A stretch of DNA of 64,000 nucleotides from the NCBI GenBank assembly GCA_965220105.1, contig OZ244811.1, positions 3,658,001-3,722,000 on the forward strand, read 5' to 3'. Below, piece after piece: positions 26,297 to 35,334 of the stretch (its first letter is position 1; each line of letters begins with the position of its first letter). Under the pieces are notes generated by a model. That model was not told where the DNA came from, searched no databases, and saw only the letters and a program-made list of their open reading frames with translations. This stretch comes from Bin87 sp965220105. GTDB taxonomy: Bacteria; Chloroflexota; Dehalococcoidia; Lucifugimonadales; UBA3495. Made by a program: the position numbers and the translations under genes.

Positions 26297-27399
26297 CCCA
26301 ACCGGGCCCGGCGCCCGCGACGCAGCCTTTCCCCGCGCCTACCGTGGGGCCACAGCCCTTCGGAACTCCCTCGGCGGTGGGCCAGCCCACCGCGTCGGAC
26401 CCGACGCCGGCGAACATCCCGGATGTTACTCCCACACCCACGCCGACCACCGAGACCCAGCCGGGCACCCAACCCCAGCCGGAGCCCAGCATAACGCCCA
26501 CCATCACCACCACCGAAACGCCGGCCGTCACACCGACGCCCAGGCCCAGGCGTCGCCGCCGCCGCGGAGACGACGAAACGCCCCGCCGCCGGGAGATTCC
26601 CAACCCGGTGGCCGACGACCCCAACCGGCACCCGCGGGAGGTGCAGTTCGTCGACCGCAACCTGCATACGGTGGACCTGGTCACCGGGGAGCACACCATC
26701 GAGCCGCTGGACGACGAGCAGCTGCGCACCATCCAGGTCACGGGCCTCGGCCCCGAGAACCCCCAGGGCCAGGTCCACCTGGCCGGCTCGGTGGAACTGG
26801 AGGTGGAGCGCCAGCACATCGTGGCGGAGTCGGCCGACCGGCGGAAGGACGCCGGCGATCCCATCGACTACCGGGACATCAACTTTCTGCCCGGGCAGGG
26901 TCCGGCGCGGCCCAGCGCCCAGGACCTGTCGGGTATCCAACTGCCGCAGAGCCCGGGCCGGATCGACTACCGGGACGTCAACTTCGTGAACCAGCCGTCC
27001 CGGCCCAACGCCCGGGACCTGTCGGGCATTCAGCTGCCGGACCAACGGCAGCGGGGTGAGGGGCAGCAGTTGGACTACCGGGACATCAACTTCGTGGACC
27101 GGGAGCCGGGGCGGTCGGGCTCCTCAAAGAAGTCGAAATCGTCCGGACGCGGCGGCAAGTCCACCGGTGGCAAGTCCAGCGACGGCAAGTCCGGCGACGG
27201 CAGCAACATCAACTACCGGCCCGGCCAGGGGCCCGCGCCGCCGGTCAACCGCCGGTCGGCCAACAACCAGGACACCGGACTCATGAACGGAGGCGGAGCC
27301 GCGCGTCGGCGCCGCGGCGGCGGGCGACGTCGGAAAGACGAGGACGAGGACGAGCGCGGCTATCGCCGCCCGGTCATCCAGGTGGTCCTGGAGGGCTGA
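26293..27399 (+). CDS. Pro/Thr-rich protein with DYRDINF repeats
   Basis: A 368-residue protein. The TTG start overlaps the stop of the giant gene (TTGA), so translation is probably coupled. Residues 1-85 are Pro/Thr/Gln-rich and followed by an Arg cluster (RPRRRRRRGDDE). A middle domain (about 100-190) is followed by three repeats of DYRD(I/V)NF with intervening DLSGIQLP words. The last 100 residues are Gly/Ser/Lys- then Arg/Asp/Glu-rich. No membrane segment. The disordered, charged character suggests a matrix or linker protein that binds the giant protein. Confidence 0.6.
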   Translation: MTQPGPAPATQPFPAPTVGPQPFGTPSAVGQPTASDPTPANIPDVTPTPTPTTETQPGTQPQPEPSITPTITTTETPAVTPTPRPRRRRRRGDDETPRRREIPNPVADDPNRHPREVQFVDRNLHTVDLVTGEHTIEPLDDEQLRTIQVTGLGPENPQGQVHLAGSVELEVERQHIVAESADRRKDAGDPIDYRDINFLPGQGPARPSAQDLSGIQLPQSPGRIDYRDVNFVNQPSRPNARDLSGIQLPDQRQRGEGQQLDYRDINFVDREPGRSGSSKKSKSSGRGGKSTGGKSSDGKSGDGSNINYRPGQGPAPPVNRRSANNQDTGLMNGGGAARRRRGGGRRRKDEDEDERGYRRPVIQVVLEG

Positions 27400-27409
27400 A
27401 GGAGAGACC

Positions 27410-27733
27410 ATGATCCAGAGAGCAGTTGCCGCCAGCTGGAAGCTCAGCTCCGCCAGGTACGGGGGGCGCAGCTGGCCCCTGGCCGCCGTGATGCTGTCCA
27501 ACCTGATGTCCGTCGTCCTGTTCGGGGGCGGGCTGATGCTCATCCTGGTGGCCACCGCCGAGTACTGCTATGCCCTCATGTCCCCGGAGCGGTACACCTG
27601 GTTTACCGGTGAGGCCTGGCGGGCCCTCACCGGTTACGGGGCCGTGGCGTTTTTCGCCAGCGTCGTGCCGGTGTTCGTGACCGGCCGGCTGAACGCCGCC
27701 TTCCGCCGCCGCTGTCGCACCTGCGACCGCTGA
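27410..27733 (+). CDS. Two-helix membrane protein
   Basis: A 107-residue protein with GGAGAG before the ATG, membrane helices at about residues 27-50 and 76-95, and a C-terminal RRRCRTC. It lies 10 bases after the preceding gene and 16 bases before the beta-propeller gene. No family recognised. Confidence 0.55.
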   Translation: MIQRAVAASWKLSSARYGGRSWPLAAVMLSNLMSVVLFGGGLMLILVATAEYCYALMSPERYTWFTGEAWRALTGYGAVAFFASVVPVFVTGRLNAAFRRRCRTCDR

Positions 27734-27749
27734 CCCGGGAGGACACAAC

Positions 27750-30266
27750 ATGGTCCGCCGCCTGATCGTCCACTGCCGGCGTCCGCTGGCGCTGCTGGTG
27801 GCCATCGTCAGCCTGGCCGTGCTGGCCCAGCAGTGCCAGGAGCCCCGGGCGGAGGCGGCTTCGCCACTGCAGTCCTCCCAGACCCGCACGGTGGACTGGT
27901 ACTACTGGCTGGACACGGGCTATCCCCAGATCCAGCGCGCCCGCCTGGACGGCTCGGGAGTTGCCGAGACGGTGGTGAGCAACACGGAGCTGTCCACCAC
28001 CAACGACTTCGCCCTGGATCCGAGCGGCGACTACGTCTACTGGGCCGACGACGGCTACAACCAGATCCGCCGCAAGTCCGCCGACGGCACGGGCAGCGTG
28101 GAGACCCTGGTGAACACCGGCATCTCAGCGCCGTACCGCATCGCGGTGGACTATTCCTACGTCTACTGGGCCGACACCGGCAACGACACCATCAAGCGGG
28201 CCCAGACCTTCGGTTCCCACACCGTCGCCACCATCGCCGACTCGTCGGACGGGGTGTCCAACGTCACCGCCATCGCGCTGGACGGCAGCTATCTCTACTG
28301 GGCGGACAACGGCAACGACTCCGTCCGGGAGGTGACCACCTTCAGCCCCTACACCGTCACCACCCTGGTCAGCGCCGGTCTCGCCAATCCCCAGGACCTG
28401 GCAGTGGGCCGCAACGGCAGCTACGTGTACCTGCTGGACCGGAACGGCACCAACAGCACCGTGAAGCGGGTTCAGACTTTCGGCTCCCACACCGTGACCA
28501 CGCTGGCCAGCAACACGGGCGACACGCCCATGGACGATCCCGTCGCCCTGACGCTGGATCCGGACCACGACTTCGTCTACTGGCTGGACGAGGACGACCA
28601 GGCGGTGCGCCGGGTGGCGGCGGACGGCGCGACCGGCGCCTTCAAAACTCTGACCACCTCCGCCGGTGGGGCGGTCACCGACCTGGTCGTCAGTCCGGAC
28701 GGGGGCGCCGTCTACTGGCTGGACAACAGCAGCAACCGGGTGAAGCGGATTGCCGCAGATGGGTCGGGCATGGTCGGGGACGTGATCACCTCCGGCCTGA
28801 GTGTTCCGGCCCGTATGAACGTTTCCCGGGAAATGGAGAGGGTCGCCGGCTCCTGCATCACCGACGCCGGCACTCTGGACGCCGACTACTCCACCCACGA
28901 CTGGGAGGCGGACATCGACGCCACCTGCCCATCGGCCTTCTACACCTTCCGCCTCGCCGACGCCGCGGACCTGCGCGTAACCGCCACGTCGTCGTCCATC
29001 AATCCCCTGCCAATTCTCCGTAAGGGCGGCATCGGCGGCGAGATCGTGGCGCTCACCGACAGTTCCAACGGATCTTCGACGCCCTACGTGTACCAGGCCG
29101 AGGCAGGGCAGCACACCATCGAGCTGGTGCGGGAATTCAACTCGGCGAACCCCGCCGGCGGATTCTCGGCGCAGCTGCAGACCCAGCCCATGCTCTCCGG
29201 CTGCGACGTGAACCTGGGCACGCTCTCCTCGGACCAGCTCCAGGTCTTCGGCGCCCACGACCCCGACTGCGGCGACACCCGCAAGTACTTCTTCTACCTG
29301 GAGTTCCAGGCGTCGGTATCGGCGTCGGCCTCCGGCGTCGGTTTCACCCCCAACATCGAGCTGCGTCCGGGCGCGGCGTCGGACTCGGCCACGCCCAGCG
29401 CCCAGAACGTGGGCAATCCGGCGGACTTCTACCAGTCGGTGACCTCGGGGTCGTACCGCATCAACCTGGAGAACATCACCGAGGGCGACACCTACAACCT
29501 GTCGCTGCAGGCCTTCGGGCTGCCGCCGCCCACCCGGACGCCCATCCCCTCACCCACGCCGCGGCTGCAGACCAACGTGGACGTCCGCATCGAGCCGAAT
29601 CCCCAGGGCTACGCCTACGAGCTGAGCCATGCCCCCTACGCCTTCGCCCTCGAGGGCAACCCCGACTCCTTTCCGGCGCTGGTGCGCTCCACCGACGCCG
29701 ACGTGCGCATCACCGCGACCGCGGTGGCGTCGCTGGACTGCGGCGGCTCCACCGCGGCGGAGCTGGACGACCTGGGCCAGGGGGAGCCCTTCCACCTCCA
29801 CATCTGCGGCCGCGCCGGTCGCAGCGCCACCCTGCAGGTCGTCCGCGAGTCCGACCGCGCCCTGCTGGCCACCTACTCCATCCGCATCGCCGGAGCCGTG
29901 GCGCCCACGCCGGCTCTGGCCCCGGGTCCTGCGATGACCCCTCCCGCCAACGTGGACCGGCTCCAGCTGGGTGAGTTCATCGAAGTCGTGTGCGACGCCG
30001 CCAACATTGGCTGCAACGTGGGTCTGCTGCGCAACGGACTGGGCGCGCTGGCCTCCGGAGGGCTGTTCCTGGTTCCCACCGCGGTGAGCCGGGGACGGAC
30101 CAGCGCGTACTCCGCCGGCATCGGTCTGGCGCTCTGCATCATCGGCCTCTTCCTGAGCCACCTGATGATCGGCATGCCCCTGTGGTTCGCGGCCGTTCCG
30201 GTGGTGGGCGTCATCTTCCTGGCGCTGGCCCAGGGCTACCTCAAGTTCCGGAGGGTCGGATCGTGA
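27750..30266 (+). CDS. Surface protein with YWTD-type beta-propeller
   Basis: An 838-residue protein with a signal-peptide-like start (basic RRLIVHCRRP, then LALLVAIVSLAVLA). Residues about 45-360 contain at least six blades with the LDL-receptor YWTD-type pattern (YVYWADDGYNQIRR, YVYWADTGNDTIKR, YLYWADNGNDSVRE, FVYWLDEDDQAVRR, AVYWLDNSSNRVKR). A second region follows of two or three beta-sandwich-like parts of unknown type, and two membrane helices lie at the C-terminus. It should be exported and anchored with the propeller outside, where such domains bind proteins or glycans. Its stop overlaps the next start. Confidence 0.75.
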   Translation: MVRRLIVHCRRPLALLVAIVSLAVLAQQCQEPRAEAASPLQSSQTRTVDWYYWLDTGYPQIQRARLDGSGVAETVVSNTELSTTNDFALDPSGDYVYWADDGYNQIRRKSADGTGSVETLVNTGISAPYRIAVDYSYVYWADTGNDTIKRAQTFGSHTVATIADSSDGVSNVTAIALDGSYLYWADNGNDSVREVTTFSPYTVTTLVSAGLANPQDLAVGRNGSYVYLLDRNGTNSTVKRVQTFGSHTVTTLASNTGDTPMDDPVALTLDPDHDFVYWLDEDDQAVRRVAADGATGAFKTLTTSAGGAVTDLVVSPDGGAVYWLDNSSNRVKRIAADGSGMVGDVITSGLSVPARMNVSREMERVAGSCITDAGTLDADYSTHDWEADIDATCPSAFYTFRLADAADLRVTATSSSINPLPILRKGGIGGEIVALTDSSNGSSTPYVYQAEAGQHTIELVREFNSANPAGGFSAQLQTQPMLSGCDVNLGTLSSDQLQVFGAHDPDCGDTRKYFFYLEFQASVSASASGVGFTPNIELRPGAASDSATPSAQNVGNPADFYQSVTSGSYRINLENITEGDTYNLSLQAFGLPPPTRTPIPSPTPRLQTNVDVRIEPNPQGYAYELSHAPYAFALEGNPDSFPALVRSTDADVRITATAVASLDCGGSTAAELDDLGQGEPFHLHICGRAGRSATLQVVRESDRALLATYSIRIAGAVAPTPALAPGPAMTPPANVDRLQLGEFIEVVCDAANIGCNVGLLRNGLGALASGGLFLVPTAVSRGRTSAYSAGIGLALCIIGLFLSHLMIGMPLWFAAVPVVGVIFLALAQGYLKFRRVGS

Positions 30267-31537
30267 CCGGCCCGGGTTCCTTCGACCGAGCTTCAGACCG
30301 GGAGAAGGTCGGGGTGCTGCTGGGCATCCTGGTCGGAGCCCTGGTCATCCTCGTCGCATTTCCCCTCTGCCTGCCGCCGGGCCGGACGGCGGAGGCCCAG
30401 GGCACGCCCGAACAGGTGATGGGAGTGCGCGCCGTGGCTGACGACCACGACAGCATCACCGTGTCCTGGAATGCCGTCACGTCCACGTGCGGCAGCAATA
30501 GCCTGTACTACGAGGTGCGCTGGGACGACGACTCAGGATTCGGGTCGCCGCAGGACGAGGATTTCATACCAGACACCACCGACCGTTACCGGATCACCGG
30601 CCTGCAGGAGGGCGCCCCCTACTTCGTCCAGGTCAGGGGCGTTTGCGCCGACTTTTTCGGCTTGTACACGGCAGAAGGGGCATGGTCAGTCGCCGACAGC
30701 GCGACCACCGACCTGCAGCCACCGGAGCGGGTGACCGGTGTGCTCGCGGACGCCACCTCCGACGTCGAGATCATGGTCTCGTGGCTGATGGCCATCCGGG
30801 CTGGCGGCTACGTCGTCCAGTGGCGGGAGGACGGCCAGGCCTTTGACGCGTCCCGCCAGGCGGCCGTCCAATCTCTCACGTACAACGTCACGGGCCTCAC
30901 CGCGGACACGCGGTATTACTTCCAGGTCATCGCCACGCGGGCCGGCGCCACTGACGCCGCGCCCTCGGACGAGGCCGACGCCACTACCGAAAACGCTCCC
31001 ACGCTGGGACAGGTTGCCGGCGTCGCCGTTGCGGCCCTCTCCGACCGGGAGCTCCGGGTCACCTGGGCCGCCGCCGCCAACGCCACCGGCTACGTGGTGC
31101 AGTGGGACACCGTCGACACGTTTCCCGACCCAGGCGAGGCCCGGACCTCCGGAACCGGCGTCATCATCGAGCGGCTGCGGGCGGAGACCGAGTACCACGT
31201 CCGGGTCAAGGGCGCCCGCGCCGGAGCCGCCGACGGCGCGTACTCGACGCCCGCCAGCGCCACCACCGGCGACCAACAGACCAGGGTGTGGGCCGAGCGC
31301 TTTCCCGGCGGGCCGATTGCCGGCCAGCTGGTCCTGAGCGTCTTCGCCGGCGTGATGGCCGGCGTCCGGTTCAAGTCCATGAAGTCGCCCCGGCGGGAGG
31401 CGGTGATCACCGGCGCCATGTCCCTGGGCGCCCTGATCCTGCCCGCCTTCGGGCTGGCCAACGAGTTCTGGGTCATCGGCGTCGCCCTGCTGGTGCTGCT
31501 GGCCTCCATCGCCGCCATATTCCTGGCAAGGAGGTGA
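30263..31537 (+). CDS. Surface protein with three fibronectin type III domains
   Basis: A 424-residue protein from a GTG overlapping the upstream stop. An N-terminal signal anchor (VGVLLGILVGALVILVAF) is followed by three fibronectin III repeats at about residues 50-150, 152-240 and 243-335. Each has the ITVSW / MVSW / RVTW strand and the TRYYFQV / TEYHVRV strand. Two membrane helices follow at the C-terminus. It is likely displayed on the outer face and mediates adhesion. Order and coupling place it in the same complex as the propeller protein. Confidence 0.75.
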   Translation: MTGPGSFDRASDREKVGVLLGILVGALVILVAFPLCLPPGRTAEAQGTPEQVMGVRAVADDHDSITVSWNAVTSTCGSNSLYYEVRWDDDSGFGSPQDEDFIPDTTDRYRITGLQEGAPYFVQVRGVCADFFGLYTAEGAWSVADSATTDLQPPERVTGVLADATSDVEIMVSWLMAIRAGGYVVQWREDGQAFDASRQAAVQSLTYNVTGLTADTRYYFQVIATRAGATDAAPSDEADATTENAPTLGQVAGVAVAALSDRELRVTWAAAANATGYVVQWDTVDTFPDPGEARTSGTGVIIERLRAETEYHVRVKGARAGAADGAYSTPASATTGDQQTRVWAERFPGGPIAGQLVLSVFAGVMAGVRFKSMKSPRREAVITGAMSLGALILPAFGLANEFWVIGVALLVLLASIAAIFLARR

Positions 31538-31544
31538 TTCCGTC

Positions 31545-32090
31545 ATGGCGGGACTGAACAAAATACTGATCGTGGCCGTCATCGTTCACGTCGCCCTCTT
31601 CGGCGCCACCATCTTCCTGACCAACGCCATCGCCGCCACGCCCTACTACGGCGGCGACCACGGCTTCCTGCCGTCCACCGGCAACAGCAGCAACAGCTAC
31701 GACCGGTTCTCGGCCTGGCTCTCCGGCGGCGGCCGCGACCAGGAGTTCGAGGAGCCCGACGCCGAGGGGGGCATCGCCATCCTGGGCTGGATCATCAAGG
31801 GGCCCATCTGCAGCACGGTGGCCATCGTGAAGTTCATGTTGTCGATGACCATCCTGAAGTACGGCATCATCGACCTGATTCCCAACATGGGCTTCGGCCT
31901 GTGGTTCAAGACCGTGATCCACCTGACGGCCGCCCTGATCCACGTCGGCCTGGTATCCGTCCTGGTGGGCTTCGCGGTGCGGGCCGGCGTGTTCAGCAAC
32001 ATCCACCTGATGGTGGCGCTGGGGCTGATCTCCGCGTTCGCCGTCGTGGCCACCCTGCTCAACGCCGGAGGTGCATTGTCCTGTGGCTAA
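31545..32090 (+). CDS. Multi-pass membrane protein
   Basis: A 181-residue protein with a textbook ribosome binding site (AAGGAGGTGAT, 7 bases before the ATG), predicting strong translation. Membrane helices lie at about residues 6-27, 77-98, 122-143 and 152-172, with a polar loop of 50 residues after the first. The high predicted expression would fit a structural component. No family recognised. Confidence 0.6.
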   Translation: MAGLNKILIVAVIVHVALFGATIFLTNAIAATPYYGGDHGFLPSTGNSSNSYDRFSAWLSGGGRDQEFEEPDAEGGIAILGWIIKGPICSTVAIVKFMLSMTILKYGIIDLIPNMGFGLWFKTVIHLTAALIHVGLVSVLVGFAVRAGVFSNIHLMVALGLISAFAVVATLLNAGGALSCG

Positions 32091-32637
32091 TCAACCTGAC
32101 ACCGAAACCACCGAAGGGCCCCAGCAACGACCGGCCCCTCGGCCGAAACCGCTGCGGCAATACCTGGAGCGGGTGCCGCCCCGCTACCGCAACAAGCGGT
32201 GGCTGATCGGCGGGCCCGTCGCCGTCCTGCTGCTGCTCGTCTTCGGCGGCGACTGCCTGTGCAAGGCGGCGCGTTCCGAGCGCGCTCCGGAGCCGGTGGC
32301 CCCGGCAGTGGAGGTGGCGGCTCCCACCGCCACGCCGGAGCCGGTCATCCTGGCCGACCGGCCGACGCCCCTGCCCTCCCAGTACGCCTTCACCCACTTC
32401 GTCAACGAGATGGCGGACTGCTACCAGCAGCAGGGGCTGCCGGCGTCCCTGGAGAGCGTGGAGGCCGACATCATGGTCGACGTGCCCGTGGCGGTGAACG
32501 CGCTCATGAAGCTGTACGCCGACAACCTGTGCCGGGAAGAGGACCCCTGGCACCAGATCCGCGGCCGCGTGGGCTGGATGCTCCGCGCCGCCGACGTGCC
32601 GCTGCCCGACCTGCCCCAGGCCGAGCCACCGCAATAG
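32083..32637 (+). CDS. Single-span membrane protein
   Basis: A 184-residue protein; the GTG at 32083 is chosen because GGAGG lies 11 bases upstream, whereas the GTG at 32071 overlaps that site. A polar, basic first 45 residues is followed by one helix (WLIGGPVAVLLLLVFGGDCLC), a Pro/Ala/Thr linker and a C-terminal globular domain with two cysteines. The topology matches the protein at 16257. It overlaps the previous gene. Confidence 0.55.
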   Translation: MANQPDTETTEGPQQRPAPRPKPLRQYLERVPPRYRNKRWLIGGPVAVLLLLVFGGDCLCKAARSERAPEPVAPAVEVAAPTATPEPVILADRPTPLPSQYAFTHFVNEMADCYQQQGLPASLESVEADIMVDVPVAVNALMKLYADNLCREEDPWHQIRGRVGWMLRAADVPLPDLPQAEPPQ

Positions 32638-32754
32638 GCCAAACTCCCGCGCCGGAGCCGCAGCGCGCGTTTTGGCGCTGCAATGAGGAAAAACATCGCT
32701 TTGAACCCTCGAAGGCCCTCAGGGGCCCTCCTGCGCAGCAACTGAGGCATTCCC

Positions 32755-34341
32755 GTGAACGATCGCATCGGCATCCTGATCACCGGCGCCGCGGCCGTCG
32801 TGGTACTCATCGCGTTGGCCGTCCTGGTCGCCGGGAGCCTGCGGACCGAAACCGTTGACGGCGGTGTCGCGCCGCCCGGCTCCCTGCTGCATCCCCAGGT
32901 CCGGCAGGATGCGCCGCCCGGCTACGTCATCGCCGAGCTCTACCAGGACGGGCGCCTGGACCTGGAGAGTGGTGTCTACGACGAGGACGGAGCGCTGCGC
33001 GGTTCTCACTGGACCCACCACGACGTCCGGCAGACCTGCAGCGTGGACCTGGCGCTGGCGGTGCAGGAGGGCCGCGACCAGGCGTCGCCCACGGCCACTC
33101 CGCGCCCGACCCACACCCCGTTGCCCACCGATCCGCCCCGGAACCCCGAGGAGTACGCGGTGGTCGAGCGGACCATCGACACCGATAATGGAGCCGGCAT
33201 CGCGGTGGCGCTGTTGCCCACGCCGCGGGCGGGGTGGCCGGCCAGCACGCCACGGCCGACGTACACGCCCTATCCCACGGCCACGCCGTCGCCACTGGTC
33301 TCGTCGGTCAGCTGGATCGGCTGGGCCGGCCGACCCATCGTCATCGCTGCCGACGGCGTGGCCATACTGGAGGTGCCCCGGGATGCCACCGTATCGGCCA
33401 ACCTCAGCGTCTGGACCGGACCGCATCCAACCGGCCAGGCCCAGCTGGCCAGGCTGCCTTTGCCGGAACCCTATTGGTCGGAAGGCGCCGCGCACCTTCG
33501 GCTCAAGGAGGCCAGCGGCCGCCTATTGCTGGCCAGCGACCACATCGACGCCCACCACCGCTCGGCCAGGCTCAGCATCCGGGCGGGGCCGCTGTCCGAC
33601 TGCCACGGGTTGAACCTGCGCTGGCAGCAGCCGGCGGCCATCGTGGTCCGCGCTCTCACCGAGCAGCCCTATGCCGACTGGGCGGATCACTCGCTGCCGC
33701 CCCTGCCGGTTCCATCGCCGGCGACGCTGAACGGACTCACCCTCACCGGCATGACGCTGCTCCCAGACTTCGATGCCGCCACGGCGGCATACACCGCCAC
33801 CGTTCCCTACGCGACGTCGGAAACCACCGTGCGTCCGGTACTGGCAGATCCGACCGAAACCTATACCATCTCGCTGGGCGGCGGGCGGCAGTCCGCCAAC
33901 GCTCCGGCCGTGATCCGGCTCACCGCGGGCGTCGCCAACGCCATCGCCATCGTCGTAACCTCGGCCGACCGCAACACCACCAGGACCTACACCGTTACCG
34001 TTACGCGAACGGCGCCGTCCACCGACGCCACCCTGGCCGGGCTGACGCTGGGCGGCACGTCGCCCGACGAATGGACTCCCGTGTTCGCTCCCGACGTGTA
34101 CGACTACGACGTGCGAGTGCCCCACTCCACCGTGCGCACCGCCGTTGAGCCGCACACGTCCCATGCTGCGGCGACCTTCATCGTATCGACCGATCCACCC
34201 GATGCGCTGACCGACAGCGGCTACGGCACCGCCCTGGTGGAGCTCACCGAGGGCGCCACCACCACCGTAACAATAACGGTTACCGCACAGGACGGCAGTA
34301 CGCAGCCCTACGTGGTGCGCGTCCACCGGGCCGGTCCGTAA
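32755..34341 (+). CDS. Anchored surface protein with two cadherin-like beta-sandwich domains
   Basis: A 528-residue protein from a GTG. An N-terminal membrane anchor (LITGAAAVVVLIALAVLVAG) is followed by Pro/Thr linkers (TPRPTHTPLPTDPP), a middle domain of about 120 residues, and two C-terminal domains at about residues 325-420 and 424-528. Both end-domains show the cadherin-like sandwich pattern (LNGLTLTG...AYTATVP...TYTVTVTR and LAGLTLGG...YDYDVRVP...YVVRVHR). Such domains often sit on surface or exported proteins and bind partners. It closes the large surface-protein block. Confidence 0.7.
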   Translation: MNDRIGILITGAAAVVVLIALAVLVAGSLRTETVDGGVAPPGSLLHPQVRQDAPPGYVIAELYQDGRLDLESGVYDEDGALRGSHWTHHDVRQTCSVDLALAVQEGRDQASPTATPRPTHTPLPTDPPRNPEEYAVVERTIDTDNGAGIAVALLPTPRAGWPASTPRPTYTPYPTATPSPLVSSVSWIGWAGRPIVIAADGVAILEVPRDATVSANLSVWTGPHPTGQAQLARLPLPEPYWSEGAAHLRLKEASGRLLLASDHIDAHHRSARLSIRAGPLSDCHGLNLRWQQPAAIVVRALTEQPYADWADHSLPPLPVPSPATLNGLTLTGMTLLPDFDAATAAYTATVPYATSETTVRPVLADPTETYTISLGGGRQSANAPAVIRLTAGVANAIAIVVTSADRNTTRTYTVTVTRTAPSTDATLAGLTLGGTSPDEWTPVFAPDVYDYDVRVPHSTVRTAVEPHTSHAAATFIVSTDPPDALTDSGYGTALVELTEGATTTVTITVTAQDGSTQPYVVRVHRAGP

Positions 34342-34353
34342 GACCCGAGGAGC

Positions 34354-34659
34354 ATGATCATCATGATCATCATGATCATACTGATAGTAAAGATCCGTTA
34401 CTGGCTGGCCCGGCGCAGCTGCCGCCGCTACGCCCGCGAGTACCTGCGTGCCGTCGACAATCACGGCCTTGAGTGGACGCTCGCCCTGATCGAGGAAGAT
34501 CAGGACCTGTACAGCGATCCGTTCAACCACGCCCTGGCGCGGGCCGGCGTCATCGACTACGCCCAACGGGCCGGCGAGGCAGGAGAGCTGCGTGCTCACT
34601 CCGTCCCTTGCCAGTTTCGCCAACCTGTTCAACGGCAACTACTACGGCGCCTACGCTGA
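34354..34659 (+). CDS. Small protein with repeat-encoded hydrophobic start
   Basis: A 101-residue protein. The first 12 residues (MIIMIIMIILIV) are coded by a 9-bp tandem repeat (ATGATCATC about three times), giving a short membrane-anchor-like start. The rest is soluble. DPFNHALARAGVIDYAQRAGEA resembles TFHHSRARAGVIGRAEQAADL in the gene at 35585, so the two are partial paralogues. The last 25 residues look unrelated and may result from a frame change. Confidence 0.45.
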   Translation: MIIMIIMIILIVKIRYWLARRSCRRYAREYLRAVDNHGLEWTLALIEEDQDLYSDPFNHALARAGVIDYAQRAGEAGELRAHSVPCQFRQPVQRQLLRRLR

Positions 34660-34757
34660 TGCCAGCTTGTACCGGAACTCCCAGTCGTAGGGCCCACGAC
34701 GTTCAACGGACTACAGCTTGGACCAAATGACCAGGAAGGCCACGGCCACGACGGCGA

Positions 34758-35057
34758 CTACTTCCGCAATGAACATACCGGAATGAACATACCGGCCGTT
34801 TCCTGCGCGTTGGCCCGTTTCCGTTCCACCTGCTCAGAGAAAATGGCGGCGTAGGCAAAGCCGATGCAGGTAAAATATGCGCCGATGCCGAGGGCCCCGA
34901 TAGTGATGGCCGCCACCCGCAAGTTCACGTCCGCGAACACTTCATCCGCGAACCCAACCAAAGTGAACAGCGCTGCCAGTACTGCGGTCGCCAACGTGAT
35001 AATGCTAAGGCAGACACCGTCCCAGCGTTCCGGACGCGAGCTATTGGGACTGCCCAT
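34758..35057 (-). CDS. Small two- or three-helix membrane protein
   Basis: A 99-residue protein on the minus strand with helices at about residues 17-38 and 48-72 (IITLATAVLAALFTLVGFA and AAITIGALGIGAYFTCIGFAYAAIF). It overlaps the end of the 35041 gene by 17 bases, so the two form a small operon opposite to the large block. No family recognised. Confidence 0.5.
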   Translation of the reverse strand: MGSPNSSRPERWDGVCLSIITLATAVLAALFTLVGFADEVFADVNLRVAAITIGALGIGAYFTCIGFAYAAIFSEQVERKRANAQETAGMFIPVCSLRK

Positions 35058-35334
35058 GCTTCGTGCCGGCCTTGCGTGCCCGCAAGTAACTGAAGATCAG
35101 GGCGCCGCCGACGACAGACGCACACAAACCGGTGCTGACGATGAAGAGCTTCACGTCCTCGTATTTCACACTCATGAAGTAAGTCGCCACAGCTGGCATG
35201 CCCACTGCGACCACAAACACTGTCATGTAAAACCAGGCGCCGCGCATATCCCGCTCCGCATCCGACTGTGCCGAATACCGCGCATTGTCAGCCGCTATCT
35301 CACGTATTGTCAACTTTGCAGCTGACCTAACCAT
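35041..35334 (-). CDS. Small membrane protein
   Basis: A 97-residue protein with helices at about residues 33-52 and 64-85 (AWFYMTVFVVAVGMPAVATYF and LFIVSTGLCASVVGGALIFSYL) and a basic tail. Its ATG overlaps the start codon of the divergent plus-strand gene at 35333 (shared CATG), an unusual head-to-head layout in which one or both starts could be downstream. Function unknown. Confidence 0.5.
   Translation of the reverse strand: MVRSAAKLTIREIAADNARYSAQSDAERDMRGAWFYMTVFVVAVGMPAVATYFMSVKYEDVKLFIVSTGLCASVVGGALIFSYLRARKAGTKHGQSQ

Noticed and set aside
28125..29258. 377-codon minus-strand frame under the propeller gene
   Set aside because: Antisense of the YWTD repeats; low-complexity Gly/Val/Asp/Gln composition.
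13292..34659. Classic conjugative element or tailed prophage
   Set aside because: No relaxase, coupling protein, VirB4, terminase, portal or capsid gene could be recognised.
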